NCBI RefSeq assembly: GCF_039503195.1
Contig: NZ_JBCJKP010000001.1
Coordinates: 9,672,001 to 9,736,000 of the forward strand
Reading direction: 5' to 3'
Length of the DNA stretch: 64,000 bases
Source of the DNA: Streptomyces mirabilis
GTDB taxonomy: Bacteria; Actinomycetota; Actinomycetes; Streptomycetales; Streptomycetaceae
In this document: positions 7,860-16,272 of the stretch, piece after piece
Layout: each line of letters starts with the position of its first letter
Numbering within the stretch: the first letter of the stretch is position 1
Program-made: the position numbers and the translations under genes
Notes under the pieces: model-generated
Databases searched by the model: none
Told to the model about the DNA's origin: nothing
Seen by the model: only the letters and a program-made list of their open reading frames with translations

Positions 7860-8470
7860 GCTGACCACGTGAAGGGCGCCGAATGTCCGTTGCCGCCGGA
7901 GAAGTCCCAGGACCGGCCGTACACGCCGTCGCCCGTCGCCCGGGTGGACCGGGCAATGGTCAGCGTGCTGTTCACCGGGTGGAACATGCCGGTCAGGCCC
8001 ATGACCGGACCGTCCTCGCCGAACTGTGGGGCAATTTGGTCCTCGATCTCGATGTCGATGGCGCTGCCCACCCGTGCGGCGTGGCGGCGGCCGTCGTCGC
8101 GGTAGTCGATGGGAACGCGCTCCGCGCCGAGGACCTCGCCGATGAGCGGAGTGAGCGCCGCCATCGGCCCGCCGGCCTGGCCGGAGAAGACCTTGCCCAG
8201 CGCCTCCGCCTGGCCGTCGTCGGCCGAAGCGTCTAGGTACAGCGCCACCTGCCAGCCGCCTTCGGCCATCACCCGGGGCGCGTCGATGAAGACGGCGACG
8301 CTGCGGTCGGAGACGTCCACGCCGTCCACGTTCCCGCTGTCCACGTGGAACGCGAAGGTCACCTGGCAGCGTTCGTGGTCGGCCGGTGCGGTGAGGCCCG
8401 AGGTGGTGCAGGGGCACACCACGTCGCAGTTGCAGCTCTCCAGATACGTGCCGCTCAGATTCCAGGGCAT
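7856..8470 (-). CDS. DUF1326 protein, Cys-rich amino terminus
   Basis: The 204-residue cytosolic protein begins MPWNLSGTYLESCNCDVVCP, with four closely spaced cysteines (CNCxxxCxC), a pattern suited to binding a metal ion. The rest is beta-rich, typical of DUF1326. A GGGAGG ribosome site precedes the ATG at 8470. It is the first gene of a two-gene operon with the DUF2182 membrane protein, overlapping by GTGA. Function is not established; a metal-handling role together with its partner is inference from the Cys motifs. Confidence 0.88.
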   Translation of the reverse strand: MPWNLSGTYLESCNCDVVCPCTTSGLTAPADHERCQVTFAFHVDSGNVDGVDVSDRSVAVFIDAPRVMAEGGWQVALYLDASADDGQAEALGKVFSGQAGGPMAALTPLIGEVLGAERVPIDYRDDGRRHAARVGSAIDIEIEDQIAPQFGEDGPVMGLTGMFHPVNSTLTIARSTRATGDGVYGRSWDFSGGNGHSAPFTWSA

Positions 8471-8800
8471 GGCTCTTCGCCTCCCTCTTCTACGTCCCCC
8501 TCAGTAACGGGAATGCATCGGGAGGCTCCGTTCCGTCCCGGTGCCGCTCTTCTCCAGACTATTCCCGACGACCCCCGTCGCGCAGATCCGCAGCCAGCGC
8601 AGCTCACCGTCCTGACACCGGGTCGTGGGGGCGCCCGCGGCCCTGGATTCGACGACGTCCTCTTCATCGCCCGTTCGAACTCCGAGCTCTGGTGGTCGTG
8701 GCCGGCGCGCTCGTCGCCCGCACCACCGAGATGCCGAAGGTCGCGCACCTGTGATCCGGCACCGTCGGGGGTGGAGACGTCATGTTTTGGGCCGCACGAC
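8471..8800. other. gap with one short protein-like tail
   Basis: No complete gene. On the plus strand the frame ending at about 8754 reads LVVVAGALVARTTEMPKVAHL and stops, which looks like the tail of a lost protein, family unknown. The stretch also carries the promoter region of the minus-strand DUF1326 operon. Confidence 0.35.
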
Positions 8801-9092
8801 TTCCCGCCCTACAAGACCGTCTACGACTACTACGCGAAGTGGGAGGCCGACGGCACCACCCAGCAGGTCCACGACCCGTTACGCGACAAGACCCGTCGGG
8901 CACATCGATGTCGAGGTGGTGCAGCGGCCACGGGTGAAGGGGTTCGAGCCGCTGCCGAAGCGGTGGGTGATCGAGCGGGCCTTCGGCTGGCTGATGCAGC
9001 ACCGTCGCCTGGCGCGGGACTACGAAGCTCTTCCGCGGAGATCCCTGACGATGATCCACTGGGCGATGGCCAACAAAATGTCCGCGAACTGA
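8801..9092 (+). pseudogene. IS5-family transposase relic with internal deletion
   Basis: The first part reads FPPYKTVYDYYAKWEADGT, the amino-terminal region of IS5-family enzymes. A frame change at about 8890 then joins it to the carboxy terminus, WVIERAFGWLMQHRRLARDY, which carries the last catalytic Glu, and ends at IHWAMANKM. The middle of the DDE domain, including both Asp residues, is missing. It cannot be active. Confidence 0.8.
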
Positions 9093-9358
9093 CGGGAGAA
9101 TGAGCGCCAACCTGGCGAATCGAGACGGACATCCCACTCACTTCCGCGTGAACACTGATCAGATGCTCTCTTAAGCGAACGGACGTGGGAGATCTGGTAG
9201 CGAACAGACGTGGGAGGACTGGGACCTGTGCCCTACAGGCCACCACGTGGAGCGGGTGAGATGGCGACCCGACCCATGCGAGCGGGTGGGTCGCTGGGCA
9301 GGGACCGTACGTATGGTCAGATGCATACGACCCCTGTCCTCCCGGCGCGGTTCCGTGG
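9093..9358. other. gap after the IS5 relic, with direct repeats
   Basis: No gene seen. It contains the pair of 18-bp direct repeats at 9174-9216 and the region behind the stop of the minus-strand surface protein. Confidence 0.5.
9174..9216. repeat. 18-bp direct repeat pair, 25-bp period
   Basis: AGCGAACGGACGTGGGAG (9174-9191) recurs as AGCGAACAGACGTGGGAG (9199-9216) with one mismatch. The pair is in the space between the IS5 relic and the surface protein. It could be a regulator's binding sites or an old duplication; no regulator adjoins it. Confidence 0.6.
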
Positions 9359-10036
9359 TCAGTGCCGTCCGGCCGTCGTGCGGCGGCGCATGACGAACAG
9401 CACGCCTGTGCCGGCGGCGATCGCCGCGGCGGCCGATCCGGCGATCAGACCGGTGTCGCTGCCGCCTCCGGTCTCGGCGAGCCTGGTCCCCGCAACGGGC
9501 GAGGAAGCGGACGTCGAAGGGGCTGAGGACGTCGAGGCCGACGGCGCGGCGGCCGGCGAGGTCGGTGTGACGCCGGCGGTCGGCGACACCGAGGGGGCCG
9601 GCCCGACCGTCGGGGTGCCGGACGTGGGGGAAGTGGCCGGCACGCAGGGGGTGTCAGGGGAGATCGGCAGGTCCGTCAGGCGCTCGTCGACGAGGTTGCC
9701 CGCCGTCACCGAGACGTTCCATTGGTAGCCCTGGAGCCACGGCACCGGGATCGTCGTGCTCGCACCTGCCGCCGTGGGGTGGTCGATGTGTCCGGTGCCG
9801 ACGGTTTCGCCGTCGGTACCGACCGCCATCCGGATCCGCACGGTGATGTCCGCGGGCGTGCCGGAGGGGTCCTTGTCCGTGATCGTGATGGCGGCCCGGG
9901 CCTCGCCGGTGCTGGTGTCGCACGTCGCCTTCGCGCTGAAGTCGCCGATGCTGCAGGCATAGGCGTCACCGGAGGCCAGGAGCACGGCAGCGGTTGCGGT
10001 CACGGCGGCAGCGGTGACGGCACGCTTGGATATCAC
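9359..10036 (-). CDS. secreted, sortase-anchored (LAxTG) surface protein
   Basis: From the GTG at 10036 (GGGGAGGG six bases before) the product is 225 residues. A Sec signal peptide (ISKRAVTAAAVTATAAVLLA, cleaved near AYA) leads a folded domain of about 110 residues with two Cys. Then comes a 60-residue Ser/Thr/Pro/Ala spacer and the wall-sorting signal LAETGGGSD, a hydrophobic helix and an Arg-rich tail. LAxTG motifs are used by class E sortases of Streptomyces, so the protein should be linked to peptidoglycan. The domain's role is not recognised. Upstream in-frame starts would only add a non-secretory leader. Confidence 0.85.
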   Translation of the reverse strand: MISKRAVTAAAVTATAAVLLASGDAYACSIGDFSAKATCDTSTGEARAAITITDKDPSGTPADITVRIRMAVGTDGETVGTGHIDHPTAAGASTTIPVPWLQGYQWNVSVTAGNLVDERLTDLPISPDTPCVPATSPTSGTPTVGPAPSVSPTAGVTPTSPAAAPSASTSSAPSTSASSPVAGTRLAETGGGSDTGLIAGSAAAAIAAGTGVLFVMRRRTTAGRH

Positions 10037-10316
10037 AGGTCCCTCCCCAGGGAATGTTCCACGTGGGGTGCCCGGCTCGGGGCCCCCGCTGGCCGCGGGC
10101 GCACGCCCGCGGATGGCTTCGAGGAGCCCAAGGGCCCGGTCGGAGCGGCTCATCATGTCACCTATCCCCATGGGGAGCCTGAACGCGCCCCCTAGCTGAG
10201 ACGTCACCCAGCTCAGGGCGACAAGCCGCTGAGGGGGCTGCCCGTAACGCTGAAGGCCTCCCACATATGGCGGTCGGCGCCACCGTGGACCTCACCACGA
10301 TGCGCAGGAAACCGCC
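10037..10316. other. gap before the IstB relic
   Basis: No gene supported. It contains the upstream region of the minus-strand surface protein and probably part of a lost IS21 element whose istB follows. Confidence 0.4.
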
Positions 10317-10754
10317 ATGAGTCAGGAACCGGCCGCACGCCAGTCGATCCTGCGGCTGTCCGGGATGCTGGAGACCCTGTAGGCCCGCCTCGTGCGGGCC
10401 CATGGAGGCGAGCTCGGCCACCTTGACTTCCTCCAGGTCCTCTGTCAGGACGAGATCACCCGACGCGAGAGCGTCGCCTTCCAACGCCGCCTGTGCGAAG
10501 CGAAGTTCGAGCAGCGGGTCACCCTGGAGGAGTTCGACTTCGCGGCCTCCCCGAAACTGGCCGCCGCCCAGATCCGCGACCTGGGAGCTTTGCGTTGGCT
10601 GCACGCGGGCGAGTCCGTCATCCTGTTCGGCCCGGTCGGGGTCGGCAAGACCCACGTCGCCCAGGCCCTCGGTCACCTGGCCGTCCGCCAGGGCGCGAAC
10701 GTCCGCTTCGCCAAGACCAGCCGGATCCTGGCCGAGCCGGCCGGCGGCCACGCG
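10317..10754 (+). pseudogene. istB: IstB-like ATPase of IS21, truncated, with an internal stop
   Basis: IstB is the AAA+ helper that directs IS21-family transposases to a target. The frame starts at ATG 10317 and is interrupted by TAG at 10380-10382, where relatives continue MLxTLxARL. It goes on to LHAGESVILFGPVGVGKTHV, with the Walker A motif intact. After SRILAEPAGGHA the IstB sequence stops abruptly and continues in frame as an IS30 transposase. The Walker B and downstream regions are lost, so it cannot work as IstB. No istA partner is seen nearby. Confidence 0.85.
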
Positions 10755-11345
10755 GCCCTGCGGACCGGCCGGGTTATGTGCCGGCCGCACCGCCAGTCCT
10801 ACAAGCGTCAGCCCCGCATGGCCAAAGACATGGTGGTGATCAGCGAGCGTCCCGCAGAAGCGGCAGACCGGGCCATTCCTTGGCACCGGGAAGGCGACCT
10901 CATCATCGGCAAGGCCGACAAGTCCGCAATCGGCACACTCGTCGAGCACTCCAGCCGCTTCGTCGCCCTCATCCACCTGTCCGACGGCCGCCGGGCCGCC
11001 CAGGTCCGCGACGCGCTCATCCAGGCAGTCTCAGCCCTCCCCGCTCATCTCAGACGCTCTCTCACCTGGGACCAGGGTTCCGAGATGCACCTGCACAGTG
11101 AGTTCAGCACCGCCACGGACATGCCGGTCTATTTCTGCGATCCCGGCAGCCCCTGGCAACGCGGTTCAAACGAGAACACGAACGGCCTGCTCCGGCGGTA
11201 CCTTCCCCAGAGCACCGACCTGGCCCGCGACGGACCAGAAGAGCTGGACGCCGTGGCCGCCGAACTCAACAGCCGCCCACGCAAAACGCTCCGCTGGGAA
11301 ACCTCGGCCGAGCGCCTCGCCAAGCTCCTGGCAACAGCCAGTTGA
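10755..11345 (+). pseudogene. IS30-family transposase, C-terminal part fused in frame to IstB
   Basis: The segment contains the whole DDE domain of an IS30 enzyme: Asp in HREGDLIIGK, Asp in LTWDQGSEM, and Glu in GSNENTNGLLRRYLPQ, ending with RKTLRWETSAERLA. The amino-terminal DNA-binding domain of IS30 is missing and is replaced, without a frame break, by the first 120 or so codons after the IstB amber codon. The all-acid triad suggests recent joining. Whether the hybrid is made depends on the in-frame start at 10392. Confidence 0.85.
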
Positions 11346-11835
11346 TCACCTGTGTTGCAACGACCCCTGGAATTCGCCCAGGACGGGGAGGAGTCCCGCA
11401 GCGGTCAGGCCTGAACTGCCTCACCCAGCTCCTTGCCTGGATTCCGACTGCGTCCAGGCGCGGAACACGCACTGTCGAACAGTGAGATGTGGGTCACCTC
11501 CGGGGGCGTCGATGTCACATTCCGGGGGCTCGCCTCCCTCTCAGGGTGAAACCGTAGCGACCGCGGCAGGAGGCACTCATGAGCTCCGACACCCGGCCTG
11601 GCGCTCTGTGGAAGTCCCTGGCCAGGCGGCATAGATGGCGACACGCTCCCCGGCGTCCTGGTCAACGGCAGCCTCAGCGCTACGGGATTGTCCGAAGTGG
11701 CAGCAGGGGGCTGCCAGACAAAGCCGCGGCCGGAAAGCTCGATGCCCGACAGGACTTCGACCGGCCTCGCCCAGCCCGACGGCACACGCCACGGGGGACC
11801 TTTAGGCCCAACGGGCCGACGAGAAGGGAAAGATC
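11346..11835. other. gap upstream of a small secreted-protein gene
   Basis: No coding frame is convincing in about 490 bp. A start at 11579 with a GGAGG-like site opens 86 codons, but the residues are Arg/Pro/Gly-rich and look like a shadow. It probably holds the downstream gene's promoter and leader. Confidence 0.4.
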
Positions 11836-12213
11836 ATGACCAGGTATCGGAAGACGGGGCGCGTACTGACCGCCGGCGCGGCTCTGCTGGGTGCACTGGC
11901 GCTTTCGGGACCGGCGCACGCCGCCAACCGCACCTCCATCGTCGCCTACGGCGCTTACACCCGCGCGCAGGCCGTGTCCTACGGTGCGAACGGCGCCGTC
12001 AGGATCTGCGACGTCCATGCGGACGGCTACGGGGTCGCCGTCCACTACTACCGCAAGATCGGAAACCTTCAGACGCTGTCGAACTTCAAGGGCAACAACA
12101 CCTGCAGCGAAACCACCGACATCCAGAGCAATCCCATCGTCCTCTTCACGGCATGCGTGGTCATCGACAGCGTCGACTACTGCAACACCCAGTACGCAGA
12201 CACCGGCCGGTAG
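11836..12213 (+). CDS. small secreted protein of unknown function
   Basis: The 125-residue product has a clear Sec signal peptide (basic MTRYRKTGR, then a hydrophobic core, cleaved after AHA at residue 29). The mature chain of about 96 residues carries four cysteines (in ICDV, TCSE, ACVV and YCNT), enough for two disulfides, and is rich in Tyr, Asn and Thr. No membrane anchor or sorting signal is present, so it should be released. GAAGGGA lies at a good distance before the ATG. The family is not recognised; a small beta-rich extracellular protein is likely. Confidence 0.8.
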   Translation: MTRYRKTGRVLTAGAALLGALALSGPAHAANRTSIVAYGAYTRAQAVSYGANGAVRICDVHADGYGVAVHYYRKIGNLQTLSNFKGNNTCSETTDIQSNPIVLFTACVVIDSVDYCNTQYADTGR

Positions 12214-12373
12214 CCCGCGCGCTCCCACGGGGTGCCGCACGGGCATGACCACCCCGGACAGCAATGAGGCCTGCGGCGGCCGAAGGCGGTGGTGGTGGCG
12301 GTGACGCGGCGCAGAGGTCGCGTTTGGGGTCTCCCGTCCCGGCCTGGAGACCCTGTTCCAGGCGGCTGACGGA

Positions 12374-12958
12374 ATGACAGCACCCGCCGGATCTATGGCC
12401 GGCCGCTGGCTGCTGGAGACCAGCTACGGGCCCTGCGGCGCGGCGGTACTGGTCCTGGCCACCGGCCCGTGGCACGTCCCGCGCCGCCTGGAGGTCCCCG
12501 GAATCGAGGAGTTCAACGGTCCCGTGTTGCATACCGCCCGGTGGGACCACGGCGTCGACTCGGCCGGGCGGCGGGTGACCGTGGTGGGGAGCGGGGCCTC
12601 CGCCGTCCAGGTCGTCCCGGCCATCGAAGCCCAGGCTGCGTCCGTGGGCCTCTTCCAGCGCACCGCCCAGTGGGTGCTGCCCAAGTCCGATCTGCTGCTA
12701 CCCGCGGCGTTCAACCGGCTTCTGGACCGCGTACCCGGTGCGCGCGGCGCCCTGCGTGCCGGGCGGTACGCCCTGCAGGAAGGCTTTGGCCACGCCTGCC
12801 GCCGCCCTCAGGGTGCCCGCCTCCTCGAGGCAGGCACCCGCGCACACCTGCGGCTCGCGGTCCGCGACCGGCAGCTACGCCGGCAGCTGACACCGGATTA
12901 CCGGTTGGGCTGCAAGCGTCTTCTGACGTCCAGTCCAGCACCTTCTACCGGGCCCTGT
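12374..12958 (+). pseudogene. Baeyer-Villiger-type flavin monooxygenase fragment
   Basis: The sequence corresponds to the middle of a class B flavin monooxygenase. LVLATGPWHVPRRLEVPGIE is the typical ATG-motif region, and VTVVGSGASAVQVVPAI the NADPH-binding GxGxxA motif, followed by LFQRTAQWVLPK. The amino-terminal FAD-binding fold is missing. Near 12928 the frame shifts: the expected GCKRLLTSxTFYRALSQP continues in another frame, then ends. It is a relic without FAD site or C-terminal domain. Confidence 0.8.
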
Positions 12959-13412
12959 CTCAGCCGCATACACCCCCGACGCACCTGCCCGGCCCTTTCC
13001 CCCGCCCTCTCGGACAAGGCCGCAGCCTGGAGACCGTACAGGAGCAGCGAACGCAGAGCAGCCATGACATGGTGCCCGATACCGACGCCCCACCACTGTG
13101 AGCTCCACGACCACTTGCTTCCCGGCACAGGCCCGGTCCGGTCATTGCCTCACGGATGATGCTTCGCCCGCTTCACCAGCCTCCGGCCGCGCGGACAGGT
13201 ACTAGCCCTCACCTGCCTGCCTGCCGAGGTGCGAAGCGGCGGCGATCAGGCGGGCCGCAGCGGACAGTGACCTTACGCCGAGTCTCGCGAACGCAACCCG
13301 AACGACGGCGCATTCAGTCGGGGACGTCGCCGACTGGATGCTTCCCTACGACCGCGAGCGCCGGCCGAGCGTAAGCTGAGGCAACGGGTGGCGAACGTCT
13401 AGGGGTGCAGGC
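12959..13412. other. gap before the aldo/keto reductase
   Basis: No gene supported in about 450 bp; presumably the truncated end of the monooxygenase relic and the promoter of the reductase at 13413. No clear operator was seen. Confidence 0.4.
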
Positions 13413-14393
13413 ATGAAGTACATCAGGCTGGGCTCGACAGGGCTGAAGGTCTCGCGGGTCTGTCTCGGCATGATGAGCTACGGCGACCCCGCCCAGCGCG
13501 CATGGTTCCTGGACGAGGAGGCGGCCGAGCCCATCGTGCGGCGGGCAGCGGAGGCCGGGGTGACGTTCTTCGACACCGCGGACATGTACTCGCACGGCGT
13601 GAGCGAGGAGATCACCGGACGGCTGCTCGACAAGCTCTTCCCCCGCCGTGACGACTATGTGCTCGCCACGAAAATCTATTTCCCGATGGCCTCCGGACCC
13701 AACGACGGCGGCCTGTCGCGCAAGCACATCCTGTCCGGCATCGATGCCTCGCTGCGGCGACTGGGGACCGACCACGTGGATCTGTACCAGATCCACCGGT
13801 GGGACTACGAGACGCCGATCGAGGAAGTCATGGAGGCCCTGCACGACGTGGTGCGCTCCGGCAAGGCGCGCTACATCGGCGCGTCCAGCATGTACGCCTG
13901 GCAGTTCGCCAAGGCCCAGCACGTCGCGGAGACACACGGCTGGACGAAGTTCGTGTCGATGCAGAACCACTACAACCTGACCTACCGCGAGGAGGAGCGT
14001 GAGATGATCCCCCTCTGCCTCGACCAGGGAGTGGGCTGCCTCCCGTGGAGTCCACTGGCGCGCGGGCTGCTCGCCGGTTCACGCGAACGCGGCGGCAAGC
14101 AGCTCACGGTCCGCGCGGGAAGCGACCAGTACGCCGAAGAACTGTACGGGGACGCCGACTTCGACGTGGTCGACAGGGTGCGCGAGGTCGCCGGTGAGCG
14201 GGGGCTGCCGCCCGCACAGATCGCCCTGGCGTGGTTGCTGGGCAAGCCGGCGATCAGCGCACCGATCGTAGGCGCGACCAAGCTGAACCACCTGGACGAC
14301 GCGGTCGCGGCGGTGGGGGTGTCCCTCAGCGAGGAGGAGATCGCCCGCCTGGAGGCCCCGTACCAGCCACACCGAGTCCTCGGCCACTCCTGA
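13413..14393 (+). CDS. aldo/keto reductase
   Basis: The 326-residue cytosolic enzyme is a full-length NADPH-dependent aldo/keto reductase, a TIM barrel that reduces aldehydes or ketones. The catalytic tetrad is present: Asp54 (FFDTAD), Tyr59 (MYS), Lys87 (ATKIYF) and His128 (QIHRWD). The carboxy-terminal cofactor region includes APIVGATKLNHLDDAV. It is close to the second reductase at 35281-36330, with shared stretches such as EEEREMIPLCLD and LGASSM-like segments. It stands alone, with no regulator next to it, so the substrate cannot be inferred. Confidence 0.93.
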   Translation: MKYIRLGSTGLKVSRVCLGMMSYGDPAQRAWFLDEEAAEPIVRRAAEAGVTFFDTADMYSHGVSEEITGRLLDKLFPRRDDYVLATKIYFPMASGPNDGGLSRKHILSGIDASLRRLGTDHVDLYQIHRWDYETPIEEVMEALHDVVRSGKARYIGASSMYAWQFAKAQHVAETHGWTKFVSMQNHYNLTYREEEREMIPLCLDQGVGCLPWSPLARGLLAGSRERGGKQLTVRAGSDQYAEELYGDADFDVVDRVREVAGERGLPPAQIALAWLLGKPAISAPIVGATKLNHLDDAVAAVGVSLSEEEIARLEAPYQPHRVLGHS

Positions 14394-15040
14394 CCGCGGC
14401 CGGTGCGCCGGACTCCGGCACTTCTTCCATTGAGGTGCCCGCCGGGCGGTCGTCCCTGGCCGGCCGGCGGACGTGCCGGATCAGACGGTGCTCAGGCCGG
14501 CGGCTTCGTCTGCACATGTGCTTCGACCAAGGAGCACACATGCCCGGCACGTGGGCCGTGCGGATGAGTCTGCTGCACCACGATGCCCGGCAGGAGGCAT
14601 TGGCGAACTGTGATGCTTCCGGGGCGAGTTCTCCTCCTGCCTCACAGCTCGTACGGACGCACTGTTCGAGCTGTCTCACGCCCTTCTGTGCGGCGACGGG
14701 CCGGTGAGGCCGCTGGCCGAGCTGTCGCTCGGGCGAACACCGCCGTGGTCATGGCGGGCTCTGCACTGCTGTCGCCCAAGGCCGCGTCGATGCCGGCGGC
14801 TGCGGCGGGCCCTGGCGGCGGTGCCCTGGTCGCGGGCTGCCGGCGGTCGGCATCCGCGCCGGGGAGGCGGCGGGACCCTTCGATGCCGACGCCGCTGGAA
14901 GGCTCCTTCCGCAGTGCCCGTCTTTGCGTGTCCCGGCCGCGTGCTGGTGGGACTACGCGTCTGCCTCGCATCGTGCGAGAGCACCGGCACCGCCCATGGC
15001 CTCCGGGCCGCACGACCCGCGCTTGGAAGGTAGAACGAGC
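14394..15040. other. 650-bp stretch without a recognisable gene
   Basis: Several frames are open on both strands but all are Arg/Pro/Ser-rich and lack any domain, signal or ribosome site, as expected of shadows in GC-rich DNA. I see no RNA gene. It probably holds rearranged sequence next to the mobile-element cluster that follows. Confidence 0.4.
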
Positions 15041-15410
15041 TCAACTCACTGCCACGCCGTAAGGGCTGTTGCCGACGGTGACCGTTGCGAGGACCTTGCG
15101 GGATGTGGGGTCGATGACCGTGAGGGTGCCCGCGGCCTGCTCCGTGACGTAGATGGCGTGGCTGGTGACCTCAAGGTTGAACGGGTCGGTGCCGGGAGGG
15201 CCCACGGAGAGGGCCGACGAGACGCGGTTGCTGGCGATGTCGATCACAGAGACCTTGCCCGGGCCGAGAACGGCGGCGTAGACCGATTTGGCGTCCGGCC
15301 CGATTGCCACGTCGAAGGGGCCTTCGCCGACGGGCACCTCAGTCGTCCTGCGGGTGCGGGTATCAACGGCCAGGACGCGTGCTGCGACCTCGTCGGCGAC
15401 GTAGGCACAG
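15041..15410 (-). pseudogene. YVTN-type beta-propeller fragment
   Basis: About 120 residues contain three propeller blades of the YncE/YVTN type: AYVADEVAARVLAVDTRT, FDVAIGPDAKSVYAAV and AIYVTEQAAGTLTVIDP, ending SPYGVAVS. Such proteins are usually secreted or surface-bound and have about seven blades, so more than half is missing. The amino end is cut by the IS630 relic at about 15410, removing any start or signal peptide. Confidence 0.75.
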
Positions 15411-15734
15411 GCTTCTCGATGACGCCGCCCACTACGCGGACCTGGGCCAGGCGAGGGCGTACGCCCGGTCATTCGGGTGCGCGGACGTGCCCAGCGCCGG
15501 TTCTCGATCGCCGCTCTGGCCTGTTACAAGCAGGGCGAACGCGCACGTCTGATCCACCGGCCCAAACGGCACGTCGATCACAAAGGGGGCGGCAGACGCA
15601 GTTTCACCTGGACTGATGACAGGGATCTACTGATCACCGCCCGCCAGCGGCTCGGCGCCCCGATGGCGCTCGTCTGGGACTGTGACAAGGGCGGGGTCTC
15701 GTTCGGACCACGGCCTGGCTCGGTCTGGAACTGA
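15411..15734 (+). pseudogene. IS630-family transposase fragment with frameshift
   Basis: The sequence begins FSMTPPTTRTWARRG in one frame. An added base near 15465 moves it to the next, where VIRVRGRAQRRFSIAALACY, then RPKRHVDHKGGGRRSFTW and LGAPMALVWD follow, a typical DDE domain of IS630. The first acid (usually DEAG just before FSM) and everything after the VWD Asp are missing. A relic. Confidence 0.8.
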
Positions 15735-15954
15735 CCTCGCTGTCCCGAGAGTCGATCTGCGACCGTGGTGAGAACGGGCGTGCCGACCCGGCGAAGGGAC
15801 GTGTCTCCACAGGGGCTTTCGCATGGGCATCGTCACAGTCTTGACCGCCCGTATCCGTCGAGCCGGCTTCAGCCAACCGGTCCGGACGGAGGCACCCGTG
15901 CCAACCGCGACGGTCGATCAGCGTCCCAAAGAGGCTGGTCACAACAAGAGCTGT

Positions 15955-16092
15955 GAACTCGGTCCGGGCGTGGATACGCATAAGGACGTCCACGTTGCCG
16001 CTGTCCTCACCGTGTGGGGTGCCCTGCCGGCCACACGATCGTTCCCGGCGGCCCGGGCCGGATATCGGGATCTGTTGGCGTGGGCCTGGCCC
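15955..16092 (+). pseudogene. IS110-family transposase, amino-terminal fragment
   Basis: GVDTHKDVHVAAVLTVWGA is the start of the DEDD domain of IS110 enzymes, with the first catalytic Asp, followed by RSFPAARAGYRDLLAWA. Relatives continue for about 300 residues; here the match ends near 16092. It lies immediately upstream of the lanthipeptide cluster. Confidence 0.8.
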
Positions 16093-16203
16093 GACGCCCC
16101 ACGAGAGCAACCTGCGGAGCACCTGTGTCCAGGAGGCGGTGCGGGGCCGGGATCGAAACGAGCCGAACATGTCTTTACCCGTGCGTTTCGCACAGTGAGC
16201 TCG

Positions 16204-16221
16204 TGACAGTCGTGACTGTCA
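16204..16221. promoter_or_regulatory. 18-bp inverted repeat upstream of ramC
   Basis: TGACAGTC, two bases, then GACTGTCA form a perfect inverted repeat 51 bp before the ramC start. Its position suits an operator or activator site of the ram operon. It might instead come from the adjoining IS110 relic. RamR sites known in other species are direct repeats, so this may be a different regulator's site. Confidence 0.45.
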
Positions 16222-16272
16222 GTGCCCCAGGTCGGCTTGCGAGTCTCTTGGGCGGGCCACGGAAGGGGAGGC

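Noticed and set aside
7201..8417. Fusion protein of DUF1326 shadow and DUF2182 (frame 7101-8417)
   Set aside because: The extra front is a different phase of the DUF1326 gene; GTG 7859 is the proper start.
10316..11345. An intact IS21 istA-istB pair
   Set aside because: No istA is visible and istB has an in-frame TAG and is replaced by IS30 sequence.
14583..15616. Open frames of 100-230 codons on both strands at 14.5-15.6 kb
   Set aside because: Compositionally biased, mutually overlapping and without motifs, apart from the propeller and IS630 relics already listed.
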